Part shown: piece after piece, positions 19,996 to 28,440 of the stretch
Layout: the number at the start of each line of letters is the position of its first letter
How positions within the stretch are numbered: position 1 is the stretch's first letter
Source: Corynebacterium faecale
Lineage (GTDB): Bacteria > Actinomycetota > Actinomycetes > Mycobacteriales > Mycobacteriaceae
Length of the DNA: 64,000 nt
Direction: 5' to 3'
Assembly: GCF_030408735.1 (NCBI RefSeq)
Contig: NZ_CP047204.1
Location: 682,001-746,000, forward strand
The notes under the pieces: generated by a model
The model's database searches: none
What the model saw: the letters and a program-made list of their open reading frames with translations, nothing else
Told to the model about the DNA's origin: nothing
Translations under genes and position numbers: made by a program

Positions 19996-20502
19996 GTGCG
20001 AGTTTACATACCCGCCACTTTCAGTACTCTCTGCGGACTCAACGAATCCGGAGTCATCACTGCCCGCTCCGGATACGGCTTCGCCGTCACCCCGGCACTG
20101 ACCGAGTTCTACATTGAAGGCGATGAGGAAGAAATCGCCCACGCGGCCTTTCAGGATGCAGCAGAAGCCTCACTCCGACTCCTGGCGATAGGCGATGAAG
20201 AACAGTTCCCATACCGCCGTGTTGTCGTCTCGGCCGATATCAACGAAAAGAACCTCACCTTCGTCCCAGAGAACGGCGAATCCGTGGTTAAGATCTCACC
20301 TGCACACGTCAACCTCGTCGACATCGCAGCCATCCACATCGATGTGGAAAGCTCCGAACCCGACACGAAGGCAGCCATCGAGGTCATCGACGCCTCAGAT
20401 CTGGGTGAGGAAGACGCTGAACTCACCGTCGGAGACGCCCAGGATAACTTCATGGCCTGGTATGACCCCGAAGAGCTGCCCTTCCTCGTACAGCTCCTCT
20501 AG
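19996..20502 (+). CDS. DUF6912-type conserved protein
   Basis: A 168-residue acidic protein starting at GTG (MRVYIPATFSTL), a conserved opening of an actinobacterial family without known function. The centre (PYRRVVVSADI) and the end ([16 protein letters not shown]) are the most family-like parts. It follows the HAD gene by two bases and ends by overlapping the rsgA stop codon on the other strand. Confidence 0.75.
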   Translation: MRVYIPATFSTLCGLNESGVITARSGYGFAVTPALTEFYIEGDEEEIAHAAFQDAAEASLRLLAIGDEEQFPYRRVVVSADINEKNLTFVPENGESVVKISPAHVNLVDIAAIHIDVESSEPDTKAAIEVIDASDLGEEDAELTVGDAQDNFMAWYDPEELPFLVQLL

Positions 20503-21488
20503 AGATCCCAGGCATCGTTACTGCGTAAAGCCCCCAGCAACGTCCTGACCGCCTCCACACGACGCCCAGAGGCACCCTCCAGCCGATCCAGTGCACACTC
20601 CGGATCTGCGGGAGGCCCCATATGGGTACATCCCCGGGGACAACTCTCCGCGGCAGAGGCCAAATCCTCAAAAACACCCACCACGGTATCGGCATCCACG
20701 TGAGCCAGACCGAAGGAACGAATTCCCGGGGTGTCGACGATCCAGCCGCCCTCAATTGGCAGCGCCACCGACTGCGTCGAAGTGTGTCGTCCCTTCCCCA
20801 CACCAGACACCGACCCGGTTTCACGATCCGCATCCGGCACTAGACGGTTCACCAAGGTCGACTTACCCACTCCTGAATGGCCAATCAGCGCCGTCACGTG
20901 CCCTTCGACGACCTCCAACACTGGATCCAGGGGATCATCCACGCCGCACACCACAACCGGGACCTCAAGAGCCTCAAACTCAGCAGCGAATTCTTTCGGA
21001 TCCGCAAGATCTGACTTTGTCAGACACAGGATTGGCTGAAGATTTCCTACGAATGCGGCGATGAGTGCGCGTTCCACGAACCCAGCCCTCGGCGGAGGAT
21101 CCGCCACAGCGGAAACAATCAACAACTGATCGGCGTTGGCAACCACAATCCGCTCGTAGGGGTCAGTGTCATCCGCAGTACGACGGAGCACACTGGTGCG
21201 CTCCTCAAGTCGGATGATCCTGGCGAGCGTGCCAGGATTTCCTGAGGTATCGCCGACGATTCCGACACGGTCACCCACTTCGATTGCGGTACGGCCCAGT
21301 TCACGGGCTCGCATCGTGATGATCGCATCGGAGCGACCATCGAGCACCACTCCCCAGCGACCCCTGTCCTTGGTCACAACCATTCCCACCAGCGCATCCT
21401 CATGCGAAGGACGGTCTTTGGTACGGGGCCTGGTTCCTCTGCCCGGCCGAACCCTCACATCGGATTCGTCCCAGTGTTTCCTAGCCAA
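20499..21488 (-). CDS. rsgA: Ribosome small-subunit-dependent GTPase A
   Basis: The 329-residue, circularly permuted GTPase assists late 30S maturation. The G4 motif (CLTKSDLAD) precedes G1 ([10 protein letters not shown]) and G3 (DTPG), the signature permutation. A C-terminal zinc site reads C-x3-C-x-H-x6-C ([16 protein letters not shown]). An OB-like N-terminal domain ([14 protein letters not shown]) is present. The gene overlaps the end of aroA by 8 nt and is co-transcribed with it. Confidence 0.95.
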   Translation of the reverse strand: MARKHWDESDVRVRPGRGTRPRTKDRPSHEDALVGMVVTKDRGRWGVVLDGRSDAIITMRARELGRTAIEVGDRVGIVGDTSGNPGTLARIIRLEERTSVLRRTADDTDPYERIVVANADQLLIVSAVADPPPRAGFVERALIAAFVGNLQPILCLTKSDLADPKEFAAEFEALEVPVVVCGVDDPLDPVLEVVEGHVTALIGHSGVGKSTLVNRLVPDADRETGSVSGVGKGRHTSTQSVALPIEGGWIVDTPGIRSFGLAHVDADTVVGVFEDLASAAESCPRGCTHMGPPADPECALDRLEGASGRRVEAVRTLLGALRSNDAWDL

Positions 21489-22767
21489 CCATTTCCTCCC
21501 AGAGGTTTTCGAATCCCGGGAAGGTCTTCGAGGTGGTCTGGATATCCTCTACTTGCAGCCCTTCGACAACAAGGCCGATGATGGCACCAGCGGTGGCCAT
21601 GCGGTGATCTGCGTATGATCGCCAGACGTTACTGGTCAACTGGGCAGGTTCAATATGCAAGCCATCTGGCAGTTCGGTGCATTTGCCCCCGAGCCGGTTG
21701 ATCTCTGTGGTGAGAGCTTCCAGACGGTCAGTTTCATGACCTCGGAGATGCGCGATGCCAAACAGCCTGGACTCAGTTGTGGCCAGCGCAGCCAGGGCTG
21801 CGACAGTCGGGGAGAGCTCACCGATGTCGGACATGTCAATGTGGATACCCGTGAGCTCCACAGGTCCGGTGACTTCGAGATCAAAGGTGGAGCCGTTGGC
21901 AATGAGTTCTACTGAGCAACCCATTTCTTCGAGAATCGGGCGGATTGTGTCACCAGGCTGGGTGGTCACCTGAGGCCAATTCCTGATTGTGACGGTTCCC
22001 CGGGTTGCAGCTGCAGCAGCGAGGAAGGGCGTCGCATTGGACAGGTCAGGCTCAATTCGCCAGGTCCGGCCGAGGATCTCTCCTGGATGAACAACCCACT
22101 GGTTGGGAGTGACATCCACCCGGATTCCCACGTCGCGGAGCATCTCCACTGTCATCTCGATATGGGGCATGCTTGGAAGTCGGTCACCGGTGTGTTTGAC
22201 TGTTACACCGTTTTTGAACCGTGGCGCCGATAGGAGTAGGCCGGAGACAAACTGTGAGGATCCAGAAGCATCAATCTCCACGATGCCGCCCTCCGGGATT
22301 CCGTCTGATGTGACGGTGAACGGCAGACTGTTATTGTCCACCTGGACCCCCAGGGCGCGGAGTGCTTCGAGGATGCTGGTCATAGGGCGGCTTCGAGCCT
22401 GCTCGTCGCCGTCAAAGGAGACCGGCCCATCAGCAAACGCTGCCACTGGTGGCACAAACCGCATGACGGTGCCTGCGAGACCGCATTCAACGGATCCTGT
22501 AGTCAACTCACTCGGAGGCTCAACCCGATAACGGTCTGGGGCTTCTTCAACGATTTTGACCCCGAGGCTTCGAAGTGCATCGGCCATCAGGTCTGTGTCA
22601 CGACTGCGAAGCACACCGTGGATGGTTGAAGGCCCGGAAGCCAGCGCCGCCAGAATCAGGGCGCGGTTGGTAATGGACTTGGAACCAGGGATGACCTGGT
22701 TCCAGACGATGGGGCCACTCGCATGCGGGGCATCCCATATGGGCAGAGAAGAAGGCGTTTCGGTCAC
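21481..22767 (-). CDS. aroA: 3-phosphoshikimate 1-carboxyvinyltransferase (EPSP synthase)
   Basis: Shikimate-pathway enzyme joining shikimate-3-P and PEP. Motifs are [19 protein letters not shown] near the N-terminus, the actinobacterial variant [12 protein letters not shown], the substrate loop with DRLP, and [16 protein letters not shown] plus [12 protein letters not shown] at the end. I start at GTG 22767 (MTETPSSLP...), giving 428 residues: TATTAT lies exactly 7 nt upstream, so the mRNA probably begins with this codon. The frame stays open to 22815, but those codons lie in the promoter and the divergent gene. Confidence 0.93.
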   Translation of the reverse strand: MTETPSSLPIWDAPHASGPIVWNQVIPGSKSITNRALILAALASGPSTIHGVLRSRDTDLMADALRSLGVKIVEEAPDRYRVEPPSELTTGSVECGLAGTVMRFVPPVAAFADGPVSFDGDEQARSRPMTSILEALRALGVQVDNNSLPFTVTSDGIPEGGIVEIDASGSSQFVSGLLLSAPRFKNGVTVKHTGDRLPSMPHIEMTVEMLRDVGIRVDVTPNQWVVHPGEILGRTWRIEPDLSNATPFLAAAAATRGTVTIRNWPQVTTQPGDTIRPILEEMGCSVELIANGSTFDLEVTGPVELTGIHIDMSDIGELSPTVAALAALATTESRLFGIAHLRGHETDRLEALTTEINRLGGKCTELPDGLHIEPAQLTSNVWRSYADHRMATAGAIIGLVVEGLQVEDIQTTSKTFPGFENLWEEMVG

Positions 22768-22789
22768 ACAGTACATAATAGGGGGTATG
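22765..22789. promoter_or_regulatory. Divergent promoter with overlapping -10 boxes for aroA and the SRAP gene
   Basis: Only 19 bp separate the two start codons. Rightward CATAAT (22774-22779) ends 7 nt before ATG 22787, and leftward TATTAT (complement of 22775-22780) ends 7 nt before GTG 22767. Both transcripts would be leaderless, and the two hexamers share five base pairs. No good -35 is visible for either. Confidence 0.65.
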
Positions 22790-23428
22790 TGCGGAAGATT
22801 TGTTTTGTTCACCACCAGTGCGTCCTTAATCGAGGCTGCTACTCAGGCGGTGGGGCGACCTGTCAGCGCTCCCCAGGGCACACCGGGACCTCGGTACAAC
22901 CTCGCTCCAACCCAAATCGTGCCGATCGTTCGCCTTGGTGAGGAAGCCATGCTGGATCCTGCCCGGTGGGGGTTGTTCCCCCACTGGAAGAAGGATGATT
23001 CAGGCCCACCGTTGTTTAATGCCCGTGCTGAGACTATCGCAGAGAAACCCTCCTTCAGGGATGCTTTCAAGAAACAACGATGTGTGATTCCCATGGACGG
23101 GTACTACGAATGGCATGAGAAGAGGCCACATTATGTATCGCTGGGGGATGGGCTGATGTGGGCAGCAGGTTTGTGGGCAACGGGGTTGGATCAGTTGTCC
23201 GCAACGATGGTGACCACGGATTCAGTAGAGCCTTTGTCCTGGTTGCATCACCGTTTGCCACGCTTTCTCACCGCGGATGAGGTTGAACCCTGGCTTGCTG
23301 GGACAGCTGACGATGCTCGGGAGTTGTTGCACCCCACGCCAGTGGAATGGGTGGAACAACTGACGATCCGGGAAGTGTCGACGGATGTGGGCAATGTCCG
23401 ACATGACCATGCTGGGTTGATTGGTTAG
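22787..23428 (+). CDS. SRAP-domain protein (YedK/HMCES type)
   Basis: The 213-residue protein begins MCGRF, with the catalytic Cys2 exposed after Met removal. NLAPTQ, GYYEW (Glu) and HHRLPRFL (His) provide the other active-site residues. The family crosslinks to abasic sites in single-stranded DNA and so protects them during replication. The frame continues upstream into aroA, but MCGRF fixes the start. It is divergent from aroA through a shared 19-bp promoter and converges on the HNH gene with overlapping stops. Confidence 0.95.
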   Translation: MCGRFVLFTTSASLIEAATQAVGRPVSAPQGTPGPRYNLAPTQIVPIVRLGEEAMLDPARWGLFPHWKKDDSGPPLFNARAETIAEKPSFRDAFKKQRCVIPMDGYYEWHEKRPHYVSLGDGLMWAAGLWATGLDQLSATMVTTDSVEPLSWLHHRLPRFLTADEVEPWLAGTADDARELLHPTPVEWVEQLTIREVSTDVGNVRHDHAGLIG

Positions 23429-24543
23429 GCAGCGATTTTGCGGTCCATATAATCCCCGAAGCGTGTTCCCCAGGTTCTGTTGGGCCGGGACAGAGGGCCG
23501 TCCCCGCTTGATCGGAAGGGCAGTCCATCCAGGATGAAGAGGACTTCGCCATTGGGGAGTGGCGCTGCCTCGAGCCGGCCATCGGTCTTCATGTTGTGGT
23601 GGAATATGCAGAGGCACTGGAGATTCCATGGTGTGGTGGGGCCACCGTCCGCGAAGGGGATGATGTGGTCGATCTGGCAATTGGATGCGGATACAGTGCA
23701 CCCGGGGACTCTGCACGTGAGATCTCGGCCGCGGACGTAGAGTTTCATCTCCTTGGTCGGGGAGTAGTCGGAGGTCTCCTCGAAAGCGATCGCCTCTATG
23801 TCTCGTGACGCTGTGATCTTGGTTTTCCAGTATTGAATTTGACTGTCGGTGAACCAGTCGCCACCCGCGAGAAATTCGGGTTCATCGCGGGTGCCATAGA
23901 CGTTCATGGTCACCCCTGTCTGGATGTTGCCGGTGATCAACCCGGTGAATGCTTCGGCAGGGGTAATTTTCTGCTCTTTGACTATCCGGTTAATTGCTTC
24001 GTTGAAGACTGCAGCCCGGTCGGCGGTGACGGAGACAGAGATCCTGACCAGGCTGTCATGACGGGCGAAGCAGACACCTGTGTGCTGCTTGGTAGGGGGG
24101 TCATCCTCAGGAATTAGTTTGTCTCTTAAGCGGCGCAGCGTAGCTGCGATGGAACCGGGTTGTGGCAGCACCTGGTGCTGCATCCTGGGGGTCAGGTAGG
24201 AGGTGACGTGTTCGTCGAAAAGCTCAAGAAGCGTGGAAGGAACTTTGCTGAGCGCTCGGGTGATGGTGTTGAGGCGTGCCATATCGAGATGGTTGAGTTC
24301 TTCGATGAGAGCGGACAAACTGGGAAGTTTGGGGAGGAACCGGACAGTGAACAGAGAACTGGCAATGTATTTTCTTGGTATTCCGGTTCTGATATTTAAT
24401 TTAAGAATGGTGGTGGCGAGGTCGTCTTTGTCATCAGGGAGTCGGAGTTGCCAGAAGCGCAGTTCACTCCGGTTGTTTTCGATGATTTCAGCGCTGAGAT
24501 CATCGCCTGGATCGTTGACGCCGTAATAAAAGATGCTGGTCAT
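23425..24543 (-). CDS. HNH endonuclease-domain protein (13E12/DUF222-like)
   Basis: The 372-residue protein ends in a zinc-type HNH module: LTCRVPGC...CQIDHIIPFADGGPTTPWNLQCLCIFHHNMKT (~residues 272-320). The N-terminal ~250 residues are helical as in the actinobacterial 13E12 repeat family, which is often multicopy and mobile-like. Base composition is lower in GC than in the flanking genes. It is divergent from sigH, and a LexA-like palindrome lies in the shared upstream region. The role is unknown; nuclease activity is inferred from the motif only. Confidence 0.85.
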   Translation of the reverse strand: MTSIFYYGVNDPGDDLSAEIIENNRSELRFWQLRLPDDKDDLATTILKLNIRTGIPRKYIASSLFTVRFLPKLPSLSALIEELNHLDMARLNTITRALSKVPSTLLELFDEHVTSYLTPRMQHQVLPQPGSIAATLRRLRDKLIPEDDPPTKQHTGVCFARHDSLVRISVSVTADRAAVFNEAINRIVKEQKITPAEAFTGLITGNIQTGVTMNVYGTRDEPEFLAGGDWFTDSQIQYWKTKITASRDIEAIAFEETSDYSPTKEMKLYVRGRDLTCRVPGCTVSASNCQIDHIIPFADGGPTTPWNLQCLCIFHHNMKTDGRLEAAPLPNGEVLFILDGLPFRSSGDGPLSRPNRTWGTRFGDYMDRKIAA

Positions 24544-24568
24544 GACCTGTTCCTTGCAGTAGGGGTTC

Positions 24569-24584
24569 TTGTACGTATGTTCTA
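24569..24584. promoter_or_regulatory. Possible LexA operator
   Basis: TTGTACGTATGTTCTA matches 11 of the 14 defined positions of the actinobacterial SOS box TCGAAC/Ann..TGTTCGA. It lies 26 nt before the HNH start on one side and about 130 nt before sigH on the other. Confidence 0.35.
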
Positions 24585-24678
24585 ACCCATGGGCAGGACA
24601 TCGGGGGTATCTGTTTTGCGAACATAGTGCTCAGGCCCTTTTCTCCCCACCCCCGCGAGGTGAATAACCGGCTCAACG

Positions 24679-24684
24679 TAGAAT
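24679..24684 (+). promoter_or_regulatory. Candidate -10 box for sigH
   Basis: TAGAAT lies 28 nt before ATG 24713, leaving a short leader containing GAAAGG. No matching -35 is clear. Its overlap with an in-frame ATG at 24683 argues against that earlier start. Confidence 0.5.
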
Positions 24685-24712
24685 GGACGACACGCGTTTT
24701 GAAAGGGGCCCC

Positions 24713-25339
24713 ATGGCTGAAAACCGATCCGGCATAGTCGATGAAGATGAGCTGGCCACCCGCTTCGAGGAGCAGGCTCTACCTCTCCTAGATCAGCTTT
24801 ACGGTGGTGCCCTCCGCATGACCCGCAACCCGGCGGATGCCGAAGATCTTGTCCAGGACACCTACATCAAGGCATTTCAGGCGTTTGCGAGTTTCAGGCC
24901 AGGGACCAACCTCAAAGCCTGGCTCTACCGAATCATGACCAATACATATATCAACATGTATCGGAAGAAGCAGCGGCAGCCAGCGCAGACACCGACCGAG
25001 GAGATCACCGACTATCAGCTCGTGGATACCTTCTCCCACACTTCAACCGGACTTGAATCCGCTGAGGTCGAGGCGCTGAAGAACCTTCCTGACGGTCAGA
25101 TTGCCGATGCAATGAACGAACTCAGCCCCGAGTTCCGGATGGTGGTCTATTATGCCGATGTAGACGGACTTGCCTACAAGGAGATTGCGGAAATCATGGA
25201 TATTCCTCTTGGGACCGTGATGTCCAGACTCCACCGTGGAAGAAAACAGCTTCGCGGGATGTTGAAAGAAGTAGCGCAAGAACAGGGGATCGGTTTGAAC
25301 CATCCCGACATGAAAAAATCGTCGGAGGCGAAGAAATGA
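24713..25339 (+). CDS. sigH: ECF sigma factor SigH
   Basis: The 208-residue group-4 sigma factor has region 2 with the [33 protein letters not shown] stretch and region 4 with [30 protein letters not shown]. SigH directs the heat, thiol-oxidative and disulfide-stress response. GAAAGG precedes the ATG at 24713; an in-frame ATG at 24683 overlaps the -10 box and is rejected. The 3' end overlaps rshA by four bases (ATGA), giving coupled synthesis with its anti-sigma factor. Confidence 0.96.
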   Translation: MAENRSGIVDEDELATRFEEQALPLLDQLYGGALRMTRNPADAEDLVQDTYIKAFQAFASFRPGTNLKAWLYRIMTNTYINMYRKKQRQPAQTPTEEITDYQLVDTFSHTSTGLESAEVEALKNLPDGQIADAMNELSPEFRMVVYYADVDGLAYKEIAEIMDIPLGTVMSRLHRGRKQLRGMLKEVAQEQGIGLNHPDMKKSSEAKK

Positions 25340-25611
25340 CAGACAGCAATTGCGGATGCGGTTGTCCGCAGAATGATTGTGGCTGCTCCGAGTTCTACGA
25401 CACCATGTACCTTCTACTCGATGACCAGCTCACTGCCGAAGAGTGCAGTAGGCTTCGGGCTCATGCAGCTGGGTGCCCGAAGTGCGCTCAGCTGCTCTCG
25501 GCAGAGGCTGAATTTCGGGATCTTCTGCGTAAATGCTGCTGCCCGCCGGCACCTGTCGAGTTGAGGCAGAGGATCTCGTACCAGATCAGGGTGGAGTACC
25601 GGAGAGGCTGA
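25336..25611 (+). CDS. rshA: Zinc-associated anti-sigma factor RshA
   Basis: This 91-residue protein holds the ZAS motif H43-x3-C47-x2-C50 (HAAGCPKC), which binds SigH until oxidation releases it. Eleven cysteines are present in total: five in the first 17 residues (CGCGC...CGC), C37, the two ZAS cysteines and a CCC run at 67-69. The overlap with sigH (ATGA) ensures near-stoichiometric expression. A strong terminator follows. Confidence 0.95.
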   Translation: MTDSNCGCGCPQNDCGCSEFYDTMYLLLDDQLTAEECSRLRAHAAGCPKCAQLLSAEAEFRDLLRKCCCPPAPVELRQRISYQIRVEYRRG

Positions 25612-25658
25612 GTTTCCCGGCTCTGTGCCACCACGATTCCAGCAACTATCCCGAAAAG

Positions 25659-25704
25659 AAACCACCCGGAAGAGAAAGTTTCTCTTCCGGGTGGTTTTCT
25701 TTAT
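25659..25704. terminator. Bidirectional terminator between rshA and bL37
   Basis: A long near-perfect stem (AAACCACCCGGAAGAG pairing with CTCTTCCGGGTGGTTT) is followed by a T-rich tract on the plus strand and by AAAAGAAACC on the other side, so it can stop both converging transcripts. Confidence 0.88.
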
Positions 25705-25779
25705 TTAGGAATTTGGGCGCTTACCGTGGTTTGCGCCTTTCTTGCGACGATCCTTACGCTTACGTCCTCGCTTGCTCAT
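25705..25779 (-). CDS. Ribosomal protein bL37 (24 residues)
   Basis: A very short gene: minus-strand ATG at 25779, stop at 25705, with a near-ideal AAAAAGGAGG site 5 nt upstream. The peptide begins MSKRGRKRKDRRKKGANHG and ends KRPNS, i.e. strongly basic with the conserved ANHGKRPNS end of the actinobacterial 50S protein bL37 first seen in mycobacterial ribosome structures. It falls below common gene-length cut-offs. It converges on rshA and shares its terminator, and lies upstream of nothing else, so it is monocistronic. Confidence 0.88.
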   Translation of the reverse strand: MSKRGRKRKDRRKKGANHGKRPNS

Positions 25780-25962
25780 GAGGTCCTCCTTTTTCTTAAT
25801 GTTGATCAACCTACAACACATTAGTCGGTGCCCGTCAGGGGAACAAAGCTGAGGTCATAAGTTATACCGGTGGCGGTATGGGGTTATGAAGTTTTATATT
25901 TAATCCGGCGTTCCGGAACTTACCGTGTGATGAAATTATGTTGTTGCTTTACACTGCTGTTT

Positions 25963-26223
25963 TTACACTGCGACGCGAGCGCGACCACGGCCGCGGTTCT
26001 TACGACGCTTCAGTGCGCGACGTTCGTCTTCGCTCATGCCACCCCACACGCCGGCGTCCTGGCCGGTCTCAAGTGCCCATGCCAGGCACTGGGTGGTGAC
26101 GGGGCAACGGTTGCACACCATCTTTGCGGATGCGATCTGGGCCAGTGCGGGACCAGAGTTGCCGACAGGGAAGAACAGCTCTGGGTCCTCTTCGCGGCAT
26201 ATTGCTTCGTGGCGCCAATCCAT
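25963..26223 (-). CDS. whcE: WhiB-family iron-sulfur regulator, WhiB1/WhcE type
   Basis: The 86-residue protein starts MDWRHEAIC with cluster ligands C9, C37, C40 and C46, then DAGVWGGMSEDERRALKRRKNRGRGRARVAV, the WhiB1-specific basic tail. AAGGAG precedes ATG 26223; the longer open frame to 26310 has no ribosome site. WhiB1 binds the principal sigma factor and responds to nitric oxide in mycobacteria; C. glutamicum whcE is tied to heat and oxidative stress. Location behind sigH-rshA is conserved. Confidence 0.95.
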   Translation of the reverse strand: MDWRHEAICREEDPELFFPVGNSGPALAQIASAKMVCNRCPVTTQCLAWALETGQDAGVWGGMSEDERRALKRRKNRGRGRARVAV

Positions 26224-26790
26224 TTCGATAACTCCTTTTCGATAAAGCCTGTGGGTAATTTTCGGGCGCGCTACATAAGACCTTGAAAGGTCATTAATGG
26301 GTTTTAACAATCCCGGACATGGTTACAAGGACGCTGCTTGCGTCTCGTTGTTTACCTGGGGTTCATGTTGCGCTGCACCGAAGTTAAGAATCAGTTCCAA
26401 CTGCGTTCTCTTTGGTACTTAGAAATCATGTCATGTACACCGAGCGTTGGCTAGACCTAAACCCCCTTTTGTGATCAAAGTCACCAGTAATATGCATATA
26501 ATCGCACCGATAGGTGGAGGCTGCGTGGGCCGGATCACATTATTTGCCCCGTCTATCACTGCTGAATATTTCTTCTACCTGTGGTTTTGCACAAAGGGAA
26601 GGGAAAGAGGTCAAGCTCACACTGTCAAGTTCACATTCACTAAACGCAGAAACTAAAGTCATCTTGCGCTTTGCCTTAATGGATTTACTCCCGAGAAAGG
26701 TGTCTTATTAAAACTAAGAAACCCCTGGATAGGGTATGAGTGTTAAACCTGTATGGGTGAAGAGCAGGTAAACAGCTAGACTCATTTCAC
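26224..26790. other. Long AT-rich divergent control region of whcE
   Basis: No gene is supported; 65-69 codon frames at 26447-26711 lack ribosome sites and family resemblance. The stretch includes a small palindrome GACCTT-GA-AAGGTC near 26279-26292, the CRP/GlxR-like site at 26470-26485 and the leaderless promoter of the membrane-protein gene at its right end. Confidence 0.6.
26470..26485. promoter_or_regulatory. CRP/GlxR-type binding site
   Basis: TGTGATCAAAGTCACC fits the TGTGA-N6-TCACA consensus in 9 of 10 half-site bases. It is ~250 nt upstream of the whcE start and ~305 nt upstream of the gene at 26791. In M. tuberculosis the orthologous whiB1 is controlled by the CRP protein Rv3676, which supports function here. 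Confidence 0.65.
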
Positions 26791-27207
26791 GTGACCTCTC
26801 CAATCGTGCCTCCCTCCATTCGCTGGGGCGGAATCATCGCCCTCATCCAGTCAGGTATCGGCCTGGCCTACGCATTCTTCCTTGTTTATCGGGAGATGAC
26901 AGGACAGAAGGACCCGAGCATCGTCTACGAATCCACCGAAGCCAATACATGGGTGGGATACGGAACTGCCGCATTCTTCATGATCATCTTCGGAACTGTG
27001 TTCGCCGGCGCCATCAACATGATGATGGGCAGGCGCTGGGGGCGCGGGCCGATCATCATGTTGAACATCATCTTTTTCCCCGTCGCGTATTACATGTTCA
27101 GCGAGGGCCGGTATATCTGGGCTGTGATCGTCGCAGCGTCTGCAGTAGCCTGCATGGCGATGCTATTCAATGCCCGCTCGCTGCACTGGATGGCGAACCA
27201 GTATTAG
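26791..27207 (+). CDS. Four-helix membrane protein of unknown function
   Basis: The 138-residue protein has four predicted membrane helices (around 12-32, 55-77, 85-102 and 107-128) separated by short loops, with a basic GRRWGRG turn. No catalytic motif is seen. GTG 26791 has no ribosome site, but TAGACT at 26777-26782 lies 8 nt upstream, so the message is probably leaderless. It converges on the propeller-type protein gene downstream. Confidence 0.8.
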   Translation: MTSPIVPPSIRWGGIIALIQSGIGLAYAFFLVYREMTGQKDPSIVYESTEANTWVGYGTAAFFMIIFGTVFAGAINMMMGRRWGRGPIIMLNIIFFPVAYYMFSEGRYIWAVIVAASAVACMAMLFNARSLHWMANQY

Positions 27208-27228
27208 ACGGGCGTGCTCGGTTTGCCG

Positions 27229-28434
27229 TCAGGCCAAACCGACAAGCTCAGAACCACGCTTTTCGACGATTGCCCCTCCCGCAAGTCCCAGTGATACCTC
27301 ACCGCTGTAGTCAGCGCGGTCCACAGGGATGGTGCGGAGAGTTTCGCCAGTATCCCAATCTGCTACAGCGATGCCATCAATCACTGGGTAGAGGAGCTGC
27401 CCGTCGATGGCGATGCCTGTTCCGAGAGCATCCTCCAGAATCGGACCAACAGCGAGTCTGTCCGGAGAGAAGAGCGTCAGGCGCTCACCGTCAAACCAGG
27501 ACATGTGGTGAGGTAGATCGGCTGTCGCTGCATTGTGGGGGGCATCGGGCCAAATGGCTTCTTCGACCATCTGGCTATGCAGTGTTTCTCCCTCTTTGTT
27601 AAAAGAAATGATGGTGGGTGCGGGGTCATCCACGTAGACAGCAGCTGCTTGTTCGCCGATGGCCACTAGCCGGGCATCGGGAGCATCGATGCGGATATTC
27701 TGTGCAACCTCAGGGGCTCGTGAATCCTCAGGTGTTGTGGGCTGTAAGCGGAGGAAGGTGCTTCCGTCCGGGCAGGTTTCGGTGACTGCGAGGAGATCCT
27801 TGCGTGTCATGGCTGAGGAAATGGTGCACTGGGGGTGGGGTTGCTGGTCGGCTTCCTGTTTTGCGTCCACTTCGCCGTACTCAACCGTCCGGACAAGGTC
27901 GGATCGCCAGAGCTCCACCCGCTCGGTTCCCACGGTGCCCACGCGGTCATTGGATAGGAGAGGGGCAACTTCGTCGCTGGCAATGGCGCTGCGTGTGGCC
28001 TTGAATTGACCGCTGCTGACACTGATGGATATCGCATCTCCGCAGCCCATCCCGGTGCGGTAGGTGGCTATCGCTGCATCGAAGGCGGGGGACATGGTGC
28101 AGAGCTCTACATCACGTTCGTAGGTCCACAGCATGTCTCCATCGGGGGAGTACCCGTGGAGGGTGTTGCCGTCTGCGCCGATGATGACACCTCCGGTGAT
28201 GGAGGGCATATGGTTTCCCGGCGTGGTGTCGGGTGCACGCCATGTCTCGTCAAGTGATGCCGGCACGGAAGTGAGTGCGATGCTGGCCACGAAGGGTTCA
28301 GGGGCACTGGTCAATTCAGATCCGCGGATGGGCGCGGTAAGCCAGACAGTGCCCACGGCCAGAACCGAGACGGTGCTGATGACAGCGGTGGCGATCAGAT
28401 CGTTTCTGGTTCTCCGCAGTGGTGTGCCGGTCAT
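27229..28434 (-). CDS. Rv3212-like membrane-anchored beta-propeller protein
   Basis: A 401-residue protein with one N-terminal membrane helix (residues ~12-32) and a large exported part of repeated beta strands (GGVIIGADGNTLHGYSPDGDMLWTYERD resembles a PQQ-type propeller blade). It sits directly downstream of rhlE with a 6-nt gap, the same order as Rv3211-Rv3212 in mycobacteria. The function is unknown. Confidence 0.8.
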   Translation of the reverse strand: MTGTPLRRTRNDLIATAVISTVSVLAVGTVWLTAPIRGSELTSAPEPFVASIALTSVPASLDETWRAPDTTPGNHMPSITGGVIIGADGNTLHGYSPDGDMLWTYERDVELCTMSPAFDAAIATYRTGMGCGDAISISVSSGQFKATRSAIASDEVAPLLSNDRVGTVGTERVELWRSDLVRTVEYGEVDAKQEADQQPHPQCTISSAMTRKDLLAVTETCPDGSTFLRLQPTTPEDSRAPEVAQNIRIDAPDARLVAIGEQAAAVYVDDPAPTIISFNKEGETLHSQMVEEAIWPDAPHNAATADLPHHMSWFDGERLTLFSPDRLAVGPILEDALGTGIAIDGQLLYPVIDGIAVADWDTGETLRTIPVDRADYSGEVSLGLAGGAIVEKRGSELVGLA

Positions 28435-28440
28435 CTGTAT

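Noticed and set aside
26447..26711. Two overlapping 65-69 codon frames upstream of whcE
   Set aside because: They contain the GlxR-like site, start without a ribosome site and have no conserved features; a regulatory region fits better.
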